Shown here: piece by piece, positions 34,422-42,383 of the stretch
How positions within the stretch are numbered: the stretch's first letter is position 1
Layout: the number at the start of each line of letters is the position of its first letter
NCBI GenBank assembly: GCA_041572755.1
Contig: JBFFRY010000001.1
Span: 1 to 64,000, forward strand
Direction of reading: 5' to 3'
Source of the DNA: JBFELU01 sp041572755
GTDB lineage: Bacteria > Actinomycetota > Acidimicrobiia > Spongiisociales > UBA11373
Length of the DNA stretch: 64,000 nt
Notes under the pieces: model-generated
What the model was told of the DNA's origin: nothing
Databases searched by the model: none
Seen by the model: the letters and a program-made list of their open reading frames with translations, nothing else
Translations under genes and position numbers: made by a program

Positions 34422-34472
34422 CGAGCCGCCACTCAGCGCTGGTGACGGCTCGTCGGGAACCCCTATGGGGTT
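34420..34472. terminator. Bidirectional double-hairpin terminator
   Basis: The first hairpin spans 34420-34454 (GACGAGCCG paired with CGGCTCGTC, extended by four more positions with one mismatch). The second spans 34458-34472 (AACCCC, TAT, GGGGTT) and is followed by TCT. It lies between two convergent genes. Confidence 0.75.
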
Positions 34473-34516
34473 TCTCCGCTGCCCTCATCGTAGACGGCGG
34501 AGACAGATGATGGGTG

Positions 34517-34915
34517 CTACCCGGCGGGGGGAGCCGGGGCCCCGCCGTCGGCCTTGACGAAGAACGCCGCCACACCGGCCACCGAACCGATGAGCACGAT
34601 CCACAGGCCGTAACCGATGGAGACACCGTCGGTGCCGCCCACGTCGATCACGTCGATCACCGCCACCACAGCCGCCAGCGCCGCCGCGACGATATAGGCG
34701 ATCTTCCAGTTGCGACTGTCGCTGCGGTACCACAGATAGCCGAGCACCAGCATGGCGATCCCGCACACCAGCGTGATCACGCCGTCGCCCTCGGTGCCTC
34801 GCTTCTCGGCGAGACCACCAAAAGCGGTCGCCCACGGGAGGAACGACCCTATGAGCACCGCCAGCCCTCCGGCTCCGATCAGGTACTCCCGCGTCGTCAG
34901 CGGCTTCTCGAACAT
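34517..34915 (-). CDS. Small integral membrane protein
   Basis: A 132-residue protein with about four predicted transmembrane helices (YLIGAGGLAVLIGSFLPW, VITLVCGIAMLVLGYLW, IAYIVAAALAAVVAVIDVI, GLWIVLIGSVAGVAAFFV). A short Ala/Pro C-terminus follows. The pattern resembles small uncharacterised actinobacterial membrane proteins with an SFLPW first helix. ATG 34915 follows AAAGGAT. Function is unknown. Confidence 0.78.
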   Translation of the reverse strand: MFEKPLTTREYLIGAGGLAVLIGSFLPWATAFGGLAEKRGTEGDGVITLVCGIAMLVLGYLWYRSDSRNWKIAYIVAAALAAVVAVIDVIDVGGTDGVSIGYGLWIVLIGSVAGVAAFFVKADGGAPAPPAG

Positions 34916-34968
34916 GTTCCCATCCTTTGGTTGGTCGCCAGAACATAGCGCGCGCGACTCCGATGCCG

Positions 34969-36078
34969 CTACGGGACGAAGAACCCCTCGGTCATGATGC
35001 CGTCGAGGACCATCTGCCCGAGCTCGGTAGTGGCGGTGAGGCGACCGGCGCCGGCCGAAACCAGATCGTTGAGCAGATTGAGGTCACATCCCAATTCGCT
35101 CGCCCGGTTCACCAGCAGCACCTCGTTCTTGACCGCTGGCAAGAGCTCGGCGGGCAACTCGTCGAGGGCGGCGGCCTCATCGGAATCGAGGGAATCGAAG
35201 ACCGCCACGGTTTCGGCGACGACATCGACGGTGAGCGACGCCAGCCCGGTGCAGTCGGCGGCTTGACCGACGTCCACGAACTCGCCCTCGAGGGCCAGGC
35301 CGACACCGGATTGCGACCCGGTCATCGGGGCGGTATCGATCCGGTACAGGGAGCACACGATCTCCCGATCGCCCTCGATCCAGGTTTCGAGCGTCGGGAA
35401 GATGTAGAAGATGTCGAGGAGCGACATCTCGTAGGGAACACCGGTGAAGGGCTCGAAGGCGGCCCGGCACAGATCGAAGGCGGCCTCCTGGATGGCGGCG
35501 TCGCCGGGGTAGGCGGCATCACCGGAGGCCGGGTACTCGGCCAGGGCGTAGACCTCGTTGTCGTGAGGCTCGCCGCAGGGCACGGCGTCCACTTCGAGCA
35601 CCTCGAGGGCACCGAACCCCACCCCCGCCGGGTCGTTCCAGCAGATTCCCACTCTCATCGAATGGACCGACACGTCCCCCGACGTTTCCTCGGGGTCGTC
35701 GCCGCCGGCGAACGCAAAGAAGGCGGCCGCTCCGATCCCGAGCACCAACAGGAGCCCGGCGACGACCGCAACCGACGCTGCGGATCGCCTTCCCGGGGCC
35801 CTGCGGATCACATCGCCGGGCAGGGATGGCGTGTCGTCGAGGAAAGGATCGCCGGTCCCGGTCGCCGTCGAGGACGGCTCCGGGTCCGCGGTGAAGTACT
35901 CGACTTCGGGAGTGTCGGGCGTCGGTGCGGCGAAGGGCGCCTCGGGCTGCTCCTCCTCCCCGGGGGAGCTCTGCGACGCGTCGGCACGAGGCAACTCCGT
36001 GCCGCAGTAGGGGCACCAGGTGAGCGAGTCGTCGACCTCCCGTTCGCAGCTAGGACAGTGGACGGGTTGAGTCTCCAT
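34969..36078 (-). CDS. Zinc-ribbon membrane protein with septum-formation-type domain
   Basis: A 369-residue protein. An N-terminal zinc ribbon (HCPSCEREVDDSLTWCPYCG) is followed by an acidic disordered stretch, a transmembrane helix (VAVVAGLLLVLGIGAAAFFAF), then an outer domain beginning VGICWNDPAG, with VDAVPCGEPHDNEVYALAEY. That Cys/His-containing sequence is the hallmark of the actinobacterial septum-formation family, often found twice per protein; here the second half (QAADCTGLASLTVDV) is divergent. A role in cell-envelope or division processes is inferred from the family only. ATG at 36078 with GGAGGGCC nearby. It is divergent from the gene at 36156. Confidence 0.8.
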   Translation of the reverse strand: METQPVHCPSCEREVDDSLTWCPYCGTELPRADASQSSPGEEEQPEAPFAAPTPDTPEVEYFTADPEPSSTATGTGDPFLDDTPSLPGDVIRRAPGRRSAASVAVVAGLLLVLGIGAAAFFAFAGGDDPEETSGDVSVHSMRVGICWNDPAGVGFGALEVLEVDAVPCGEPHDNEVYALAEYPASGDAAYPGDAAIQEAAFDLCRAAFEPFTGVPYEMSLLDIFYIFPTLETWIEGDREIVCSLYRIDTAPMTGSQSGVGLALEGEFVDVGQAADCTGLASLTVDVVAETVAVFDSLDSDEAAALDELPAELLPAVKNEVLLVNRASELGCDLNLLNDLVSAGAGRLTATTELGQMVLDGIMTEGFFVP

Positions 36079-36142
36079 CGGCCCTCCGAAAGGCGCTCGG
36101 ATGAGCCTACCGGGCGGCCGGCCCGGTGCCCGGCCTTGTCGC

Positions 36143-36148
36143 TACGCT
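36143..36148 (+). promoter_or_regulatory. Probable -10 box for a leaderless transcript
   Basis: TACGCT ends seven bases before GTG 36156 and there is no ribosome binding site, so transcription should begin at or next to the start codon. Confidence 0.5.
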
Positions 36149-36155
36149 CGATGGC

Positions 36156-36902
36156 GTGCAACGGTGCGGTGCGGTGGTGGCCGTGGTGCTCCTGGCCGCG
36201 GCCTGCGGTGGAGAAGCGACCACGACGAGCGCGTTCGGAACCACGTCGACCGCGACCACCGTGCTCGACCCGGGGGCGGAGCGCCGCCAGGCGATGGTGG
36301 CGGGCCAGATCGAAGCCCGGGGTATCGCCGATCCTCTGGTGCTTCAGGCCATGAGGGCCGTGCCCCGCGACCGATTCGTGCCGTCGGAGTACCGCGACCT
36401 CGCCTACGACGACCATCCGCTCCCGATCGGGTTCGGCCAGACCATCTCCCAGCCCTTCATGGTGGCCCTGATGACCGAGCAGCTGGGGGTGGGGCCCGGC
36501 GACAGCGTGCTGGAGGTCGGAACCGGATCCGGGTATCAGGCGGCGATCCTGGCGGAGATGGGGGTGACGGTGTTCACCATCGAGATCATCGAGGAGCTGG
36601 CGGCCCGGGCCGAGACGGTCCTCGAGTCCCTCGGCTACGAGGTCGAGGTCCGCCATGCCGACGGCTATTGGGGGTGGGAGGAGGAAGCGCCGTTCGACGC
36701 CGTCATCGTGACCGCCGCCCCCGACCACGTACCCCAACCGCTGTTGAATCAGCTTGCTCCCGGCGCAGTGATGGTGATCCCCGTGGGCCCGCCCGGGGCG
36801 GTTCAGACCCTGTGGAAGTTCACGATCGACCCCGACACCGGTGAGCGGCTGGCCGAGGGCCTCGGCGCGGTCCGTTTCGTTCCCTTCACCCGCGATCCGT
36901 GA
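36156..36902 (+). CDS. Exported lipoprotein with isoaspartyl methyltransferase fold
   Basis: A 248-residue protein whose C-terminal 200 residues are a protein-L-isoaspartate O-methyltransferase (PIMT): MRAVPRDRFVPSEY, the pre-motif GQTISQPFMVALMTE, and SAM motif LEVGTGSGYQAAILAE. The N-terminus is a lipoprotein signal, VVLLAAAC with Cys17, followed by a Thr-rich spacer. PIMTs are normally cytoplasmic because S-adenosylmethionine is; an outer-face lipoprotein form is unusual but occurs in some bacteria, and its methyl donor supply is unclear. GTG 36156 is chosen because of the -10 spacing and because it starts the signal directly. Its 3' end overlaps the convergent membrane-protein gene by 17 bases. 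Confidence 0.83.
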   Translation: MQRCGAVVAVVLLAAACGGEATTTSAFGTTSTATTVLDPGAERRQAMVAGQIEARGIADPLVLQAMRAVPRDRFVPSEYRDLAYDDHPLPIGFGQTISQPFMVALMTEQLGVGPGDSVLEVGTGSGYQAAILAEMGVTVFTIEIIEELAARAETVLESLGYEVEVRHADGYWGWEEEAPFDAVIVTAAPDHVPQPLLNQLAPGAVMVIPVGPPGAVQTLWKFTIDPDTGERLAEGLGAVRFVPFTRDP

Positions 36903-39240
36903 GCGGCACACAGAGCGTGTAGCACAGGGCTCCCGCCCAGAGCACCCAGCGGAACCCGAACGTGAGTGCCAGGAGTGCCGCCGCCGATGCCGAGATGACC
37001 GACATCGTTCCGTTGATCGCCCACGCCCAGGGGACCAGCCGGGGCGCCGCTTCCTCGAGCCGGGCCAAGCCGCGGGGAAACATGACGCCCATGGCGAAGC
37101 CGAGCGGCGCCAGGAGGAGCGCTCCGGCGGCCACCCGCACCCAGAAGGGCGTCCCCAGGATCGGCCCGTCGACGGCGTCGAGCACGAACGGCGAGGCGAT
37201 CACCATGATCGTGAGCAGCATTGCGGTGCCTCGCCACGGCACGCGGCGGGAGGCCAGGCTCCCGGCTCCGGAGGCCACCAGCAGGGCGAAGAGCACGACC
37301 GCCAGGGCGGCCGTCGGGCTGCCCATCATGAGAATGAACCGTTGGATGAGCGGAATCTCGACCAGCAGGAATCCGATGCCGAGCAGTCCGAAGTAGCCCA
37401 GCGTCCATGCACGGTGTCCCTTGCGGTCGGGTCGACGGCCGATCCGAGCCACCGCCAGCGGGGCGGCGATGAGGGCGAGGGCCCCGGCGACGGACAGCCC
37501 CAGGAGTGCCACCAGCACGAAGTAGCCGGCCCCACCGAAGGGCTGCCAGGTGCGACCCAGCGAGTCGAGCACCTCCGAGGCCTGGTTCCAGCGGAAGAAG
37601 TGGCCGAAGAACGGGTGGTCATCGGTGGGGGGTGTGAGATCGAAGTCGGCCGACCGGTAGGCGCCCGACGGGTCGTCCGAGAGGAGTGCCCTCGCCAGGG
37701 GGTAGTAGGGATCGGTGGGCAGCAGGTTGAAGAGGTTGGCGTCGGCCGCCGCCAGTCCGGGGGCGGCGACGATGTCGAAACGTTGCCCGGCGGCGAACGA
37801 CTCGACGACGGCCAGGTCGGTGTCGCCGAATCCGGAGGGACGCAGCAGGACCAGACCGGTGGCATAGCCGCGCAGCACCACGACGGTGGCGGCCGGATCG
37901 AGGTTGTTGCGCCGGGCGGCTTCGCCGGCGAGAGCCACCACTCGCATCGTCTCACTGGGTGGCGTCTGGATCCACCGCGAGACGGCGAGGATTCCTCCCG
38001 GTCGGAGACGGTCGAGGTAGGCGTCGATGGCCTCGATGGTGAGCCCGTAGTCCTCGGCGAGGCTGTAGGCACCGGAGAACACCGGGCGGTACGACGAGCT
38101 GAGGACGAGGTGCACGATGTCGAAGTGCCGACCGGTGCGCTCCACGTAGGCCCTGGGTTCGGTGGCCTCCACCGTCACCCGATCGTCTTCATACAAGGGG
38201 GTGGCGGCTCGGACCGCCGCAGTGGCGGCGCGATGAGGCTCGACGGCGGTCACCGTGGCGGCCCCGGTGGCCAACGCCACCAGGACCTCCAGGCCACCCC
38301 GCGCATTGAGTACCAGGACCTCGGCGCCGGGGATCAGGCGAAAGGGCAGAGACCCGAGGAGATGGCCGGCGAAGTCGGCCTCTCCCGGCGCGACGAGCGG
38401 TATCGGGGCCAGATCGTCCCCATCGAAGGTGAGCCCCTCCTGGGGCGGAGGCGCGCCCCCGTAGGTGTAGGAGAGACCGGGCAGCGAGCGGATCCCGGCA
38501 CTGTGGATGCGATCGACTCGGGCGGTGAGTTCCCAATCGGTGCCCACCACCTCGGCGTCGGGGTAGCGCAGGGCTCCGCTCAGGCTCTTGTAGGGGGAGA
38601 GGCGCAGGTTCGGGACGGGGACCACGGTGAGGGCGGCCAGCGCCACCGCCAGCACCGTCGCGGCGAGAACCTCGGGGCGGGGGAGCGGCGTCGACGCGAC
38701 CGCGAAGGCGATGGCGCCGATCGCGGCCACCGCACCGGCGGCAGCGATGGTGCCCATCCCGCCCCACAGCGGAATCCCGGCCAGGCCCACCAGGCAGCCG
38801 GCGCCCGAGCCGGCCAGGCTCGAGGCGTAGACCCGGTGTGAGGGCATGGCCGAGAGCAGGACACCGATCACCGCGCCGCCCAGGAAGAACGGCACCGCCA
38901 GGACCAGGTAGTAGGTGATCAGGTAGAGGATCTGGATGTGGTCCCAGGCGATGGCGTAGGTGTCGAGCGGGAGGGCGTTGGCTGCTGCCGGCGCACCGAA
39001 GGCGGTGGCGCCCTGGAGGGCGGTCAGCAGGGCCCAGCGGCGAGGACCGCCCCGCCCCAGCGCCGGGAACACCGCCAGCGCCGATCCGCTGGCCCCGAAG
39101 CCCAGGAGAGCCAGGCTGACGACGAGAAAGGCGAAGTGATAGAACTGGGTGACGGCGAACACCCGGGTCAGGGCCACCTCGAGGATCAGGACGGATGCCG
39201 ACGAGGCGGCGACCCCGGCGTAGACGGCCGATCGCTTCAT
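36886..39240 (-). CDS. Polytopic membrane protein with spermidine-synthase-like domain
   Basis: A 784-residue protein. About seven helices open the protein (ASVLILEVALTRVFAVTQFY is the family's typical start), then a soluble Rossmann domain at about 240-560, then more helices to the C-terminus. The Rossmann part resembles spermidine synthase (VLNARGG; VTAVEPH; FDIVHLVLSS), but the catalytic Asp region is replaced by SSSYR and the SAM/dcSAM glycine motif is weak, so polyamine synthesis is doubtful. Such fused proteins are common and unassigned. The ATG at 39240 overlaps the stop of the upstream radical SAM gene (ATGA, 39237-39240), so the two are co-translated and likely cooperate. Confidence 0.82.
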   Translation of the reverse strand: MKRSAVYAGVAASSASVLILEVALTRVFAVTQFYHFAFLVVSLALLGFGASGSALAVFPALGRGGPRRWALLTALQGATAFGAPAAANALPLDTYAIAWDHIQILYLITYYLVLAVPFFLGGAVIGVLLSAMPSHRVYASSLAGSGAGCLVGLAGIPLWGGMGTIAAAGAVAAIGAIAFAVASTPLPRPEVLAATVLAVALAALTVVPVPNLRLSPYKSLSGALRYPDAEVVGTDWELTARVDRIHSAGIRSLPGLSYTYGGAPPPQEGLTFDGDDLAPIPLVAPGEADFAGHLLGSLPFRLIPGAEVLVLNARGGLEVLVALATGAATVTAVEPHRAATAAVRAATPLYEDDRVTVEATEPRAYVERTGRHFDIVHLVLSSSYRPVFSGAYSLAEDYGLTIEAIDAYLDRLRPGGILAVSRWIQTPPSETMRVVALAGEAARRNNLDPAATVVVLRGYATGLVLLRPSGFGDTDLAVVESFAAGQRFDIVAAPGLAAADANLFNLLPTDPYYPLARALLSDDPSGAYRSADFDLTPPTDDHPFFGHFFRWNQASEVLDSLGRTWQPFGGAGYFVLVALLGLSVAGALALIAAPLAVARIGRRPDRKGHRAWTLGYFGLLGIGFLLVEIPLIQRFILMMGSPTAALAVVLFALLVASGAGSLASRRVPWRGTAMLLTIMVIASPFVLDAVDGPILGTPFWVRVAAGALLLAPLGFAMGVMFPRGLARLEEAAPRLVPWAWAINGTMSVISASAAALLALTFGFRWVLWAGALCYTLCVPLTDRG

Positions 39241-40301
39241 GGGATCCGTACCGGGAGCCGCCGGGCTCCCCAGTCGCCCGGGGCGCCCTCGAAGACGCCG
39301 GGGCATCGCCTCCCGCAGGCGGTACAGGCGCCGAGCTCGTCGAGCCCCCAGGCGGTGATCCGGTAGCCGTCGCGGCTGATCAGGGTGGCGCTGCATCCGG
39401 GGCACACGGTGTCCTCGCCCTCGGGGACCCGGACGTTGCCGAGGTAGACGTGGTGGAGGCCGTTCCTTCGGCCGATTGCTCCGGCTCGCCGCAGGGTGCG
39501 CGGCCGGGTCGGGGGGCGGTCCCGCATCCTGAAGTCGGGATGGAAGGCGGTGAAGTGGAGGGGCACATCGGGCCCGAGATGCTCGGCGATCCAGGCGGTG
39601 AGCCGATCGATCTCGGCGTCACCGTCGTTGAGGCCTTCGATGAGCAGGGTGGTGAGTTCCAGCCACACTCCGGTGCCGTGGACGTGGGAGATCGTCTCCA
39701 GCACCGGTTCCAGCCGGCCCCCGCACACCCGGCGGTAGAAGTCGTCGTCGAATGCTTTGAGATCGATGTTGGCGGCATCGATGCAGCGGTAGAACTCGTC
39801 ACGGGGATCGGGCGACACGTAGCCGGCCGTGACGGCCACCGTTCGCACCCCTGCCTCCCGGCAGGCCGCGGCGACGTCGATCGCATACTCGTGGAAGACC
39901 ACCGGATCGTTGTACGTGAATGCGACGCTGCGGCAACCCAGATCGAAGGCGGCGGAGGCGATGGCCTCGGGGGTCGCCTCGGCGGCCAGCACGTCGTCGT
40001 GCCGGGCCTTGGAGATGTCCCAGTTCTGGCAGAAGCGGCACGCCAGGTTGCATCCGGCGGTCCCGAACGACAGGACCGGCGTTCCGGGGAGGAAGTGGTG
40101 GAGGGGTTTCTTCTCGATGGGGTCGACGCAGAATCCGCTGGAGCGCCCGTAGGTATCGAGCACCAGCGTCCCGCCCCGGTTCATCCGCACGTAGCACAGA
40201 CCCCGCCGGCCGTCCCCGATGGTGCACGAGCGGGGGCAGAGGTCGCACCGAACCCGGCCGTCCTCCGTGCGGGTCCAGTAGCGGGCCACGGCCTCGGCCA
40301 T
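39237..40301 (-). CDS. AmmeMemoRadiSam-type radical SAM enzyme
   Basis: A 354-residue radical SAM protein of the pyruvate-formate-lyase-activase-like group called the AmmeMemoRadiSam radical SAM enzyme. An N-terminal Cys-rich region (CDLCPRSC) precedes the cluster motif C84NLAC88RFC91 in TAGCNLACRFCQNWDIS; the partial barrel includes AFTYNDPVVFHEYA. A C-terminal rubredoxin-like zinc knuckle pair follows (VCPGC and CTACGRRCPG). The partner genes AMMECR1 and Memo are not visible in this window. It is co-translated with the spermidine-synthase-like membrane protein and divergent from a second radical SAM gene 33 bases away. Confidence 0.88.
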   Translation of the reverse strand: MAEAVARYWTRTEDGRVRCDLCPRSCTIGDGRRGLCYVRMNRGGTLVLDTYGRSSGFCVDPIEKKPLHHFLPGTPVLSFGTAGCNLACRFCQNWDISKARHDDVLAAEATPEAIASAAFDLGCRSVAFTYNDPVVFHEYAIDVAAACREAGVRTVAVTAGYVSPDPRDEFYRCIDAANIDLKAFDDDFYRRVCGGRLEPVLETISHVHGTGVWLELTTLLIEGLNDGDAEIDRLTAWIAEHLGPDVPLHFTAFHPDFRMRDRPPTRPRTLRRAGAIGRRNGLHHVYLGNVRVPEGEDTVCPGCSATLISRDGYRITAWGLDELGACTACGRRCPGVFEGAPGDWGARRLPVRIP

Positions 40302-40334
40302 GCCTGCAGTGTATGGGTCGTAGCCTGGGAGGGA

Positions 40335-41270
40335 ATGGCCGACTTCGTGATCGAGGGCTTCGAGCCGGCCTACCGGGAGGCCGCTCGCTCCGGTCTGCTC
40401 GCCGACCGGGTGGCGGAGGCTCGGGCCGAGCTGCGGTCCTGTCGGGCCTGTCCCCGGGACTGCGAGGTCGACCGCTGGTCGGGGGAGACCGGCACCTGTC
40501 ACACCGGGCGCTGGGCGATCGTGTCGAGCGCGTTCCCCCACCACGGCGAGGAACAGTGTCTGCGCGGCCGGGGCGGCTCCGGAACGATCTTCTTCGCCTT
40601 CTGCAACCTCCGCTGCGTGTTCTGTCAGAACTGGGACATCTCACAGCGACCCGACGGCCGGGAGATGGATGCCGATGAGATCGGGGCGATGATGGTCGAA
40701 CTGCAGCGGCTCGGCTGCCACAACATCAACTTCGTGACGCCGGAGCACGTCGCCCCCCAGGTGGTGGAGGCGATCGCGGTCGCCGCAGAGGGCGGACTGC
40801 GGATACCCATCGTCTACAACACCTCGGCCTACGACGGGCTCTCGTCGCTGCACCTGATGGACGGCCTCGTCGACATCTACATGCCCGACTTCAAGTTCTG
40901 GGCGCCCGAGTCCGGACGTCGTCTGGCCAGCGCCTCCGACTATCCCGAGGTGGCGCGGCGGGCCGTTGCGCAGATGCATCGCCAGACCGGGGTGCTGAAG
41001 ATGGGGCCCGACGGGCTGGCCCGGCGAGGTGTGCTCGTTCGGCACCTGGTGATGCCGGGGCTGGGGGACGAGACGGCGGCGATCATGAACTGGCTGGCCG
41101 AGGATCTCTCGCCGGACACGTTCGTGAACCTGATGGCGCAATACCGGCCGGATCACCGAGTGCCGGGAAGTGATCGCTACGGCTACATCGATCGTCGGGT
41201 CACCGCGGGAGAGATGGCCGATGCCCGTCGGGCCGCCGAGGCCGCCGGGCTGTGGCGCTTCTCCCGCTGA
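40335..41270 (+). CDS. PflX-like radical SAM protein
   Basis: A 311-residue radical SAM enzyme of the uncharacterised PFL-activase-like group (COG1313 type). An N-terminal Cys cluster (SCRACPRDCEVDR, GETGTCHTG) is followed by the radical SAM motif C90NLRC94VFC97 in FAFCNLRCVFCQNWDIS. FVTPEHVAPQVVEAI and MPDFKFW are typical of the family. It shares the CQNWDIS signature with the divergent neighbour but belongs to a different subgroup, so this is not a recent duplication. ATG 40335 is preceded by TAGCCT (40321-40326) and GGGAGGG. The glycyl-radical or other target is unknown. Its stop abuts the stop of the GNAT gene. Confidence 0.87.
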   Translation: MADFVIEGFEPAYREAARSGLLADRVAEARAELRSCRACPRDCEVDRWSGETGTCHTGRWAIVSSAFPHHGEEQCLRGRGGSGTIFFAFCNLRCVFCQNWDISQRPDGREMDADEIGAMMVELQRLGCHNINFVTPEHVAPQVVEAIAVAAEGGLRIPIVYNTSAYDGLSSLHLMDGLVDIYMPDFKFWAPESGRRLASASDYPEVARRAVAQMHRQTGVLKMGPDGLARRGVLVRHLVMPGLGDETAAIMNWLAEDLSPDTFVNLMAQYRPDHRVPGSDRYGYIDRRVTAGEMADARRAAEAAGLWRFSR

Positions 41271-41939
41271 TCAGGCTTCGTCGTCGGAGTCCCGGATCAG
41301 GGTCGAGGGATGGGCGGCCCGGTCGGCGATCCGGATCAGCTCGTGGCAGGCTTCGTCGCCGAGCACGCACGGCATGGCCGGAGTGATGGTCGCCTCGGCA
41401 GAGAGGATCCCCGATTCCTCCTGGGCGAAGTGGGCCCCGAGCCGCTCGAAGATTCGGATGATGGGCCGGTTCTCGGCGTGCATGAAGCCGGTCAGCCGTT
41501 CGATCCCGTGGCTGGCGGCCACGTGGGCGAGGGCGGTCACGAGCAGTGATCCCAGCCCCCGGCCCTGGTAGGCGTCGGTGATCGCCACTGCGATCTCCGC
41601 TGAAGCCGAGCCCTCGGCTTCCCGGACGTAGCGGGCCACCCCGATGCCGCGCAGGTCGTCATCCTCGGGAATGCCGGCTCCCCAGGCGAAGTGGTTGACC
41701 TGGTCCAAGTCGGTCAGATAGGCCGCATGACGAGGGGTGAGGCGGGGTACCGGTGCCAGGAAGCGGTGATAGCGGCTCTCCGGCGACAGGGCGGCGAAGC
41801 CCTCGAGGAGCTGTTCCCGATCCTCGGGGTGCACCGGCCGCAGGCCGATGCGGAGCCCGTCGGCGAGGTCGAACCAGGCGATCGGCTCCGCCGTCTGCGG
41901 AGCGGCGTCGGGGGGCACGAAGGCGAGAGCCTCGGTCAT
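41271..41939 (-). CDS. GNAT-family acetyltransferase
   Basis: A 222-residue protein with one GNAT domain at about residues 25-185. It starts with GLRIGLRPVHPEDREQL; the acetyl-CoA pyrophosphate loop is AYQGRGLGSLLV, and ENRPIIRIFERLGAHF is the C-terminal strand. Similar domains acetylate protein lysines (for example acetyl-CoA synthetase) or small amines. There is no cyclic-nucleotide domain. The ATG at 41939 follows GGGGGAGG with almost no spacing. Substrate is unknown. Confidence 0.82.
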   Translation of the reverse strand: MTEALAFVPPDAAPQTAEPIAWFDLADGLRIGLRPVHPEDREQLLEGFAALSPESRYHRFLAPVPRLTPRHAAYLTDLDQVNHFAWGAGIPEDDDLRGIGVARYVREAEGSASAEIAVAITDAYQGRGLGSLLVTALAHVAASHGIERLTGFMHAENRPIIRIFERLGAHFAQEESGILSAEATITPAMPCVLGDEACHELIRIADRAAHPSTLIRDSDDEA

Positions 41940-41968
41940 CCTCCCCCCATTGTGCCCGTCGCCGCCGG

Positions 41969-42307
41969 CTACGGCGAGGGGGGAGGTTCGTGGCCGGTCT
42001 GTATGCGCACCGCTCTCCAGCGAACCACGAAGATGAGAGCCGGGAGGAGCATGGCGAGGGGCCACACCGAGTCGAGGCAGCCCGCCAGCATGGGAAACGC
42101 CAGCGGCGGGGCGAAGAGCAGGAGCCGTCGCCGACCGTCGTCCGCAAGCGCCCGGCGGATCAGGATCGCCGCCCCGATCAGCGCCGCCCCCGCCAGGACG
42201 ATCGCCGGCCACCAGCGTCCGAAGAGCCGGCGGGGGGCGGCGAGTTGGATGACGATCGCCGCGAGCAGGAACGGAACGTAGGCCCATTGGATTCTCAGGT
42301 CGGCCAT
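41969..42307 (-). CDS. Small hydrophobic membrane protein
   Basis: A 112-residue protein with three or four hydrophobic segments (YVPFLLAAIVIQLA; WPAIVLAGAALIGAAILI; LLLFAPPLAFPMLAG; PLAMLLPALIFVV). It ends in a short polar tail. No ribosome binding site is obvious before ATG 42307. It lies 29 bases upstream of the GNAT gene in the same direction and may share its transcript. No family is recognised. Confidence 0.65.
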   Translation of the reverse strand: MADLRIQWAYVPFLLAAIVIQLAAPRRLFGRWWPAIVLAGAALIGAAILIRRALADDGRRRLLLFAPPLAFPMLAGCLDSVWPLAMLLPALIFVVRWRAVRIQTGHEPPPSP

Positions 42308-42383
42308 GGGGTCAGCATGCGTCGTGGGAAGTCGGGACACCAGGGCCGGATGACCCGGGAACGTTGGACCATCGCCGTTCGTT

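Noticed and set aside
36886..39240. Canonical spermidine synthase
   Set aside because: The catalytic Asp region reads SSSYR, the SAM-binding glycine motif is weak and the domain is embedded in a polytopic membrane protein.
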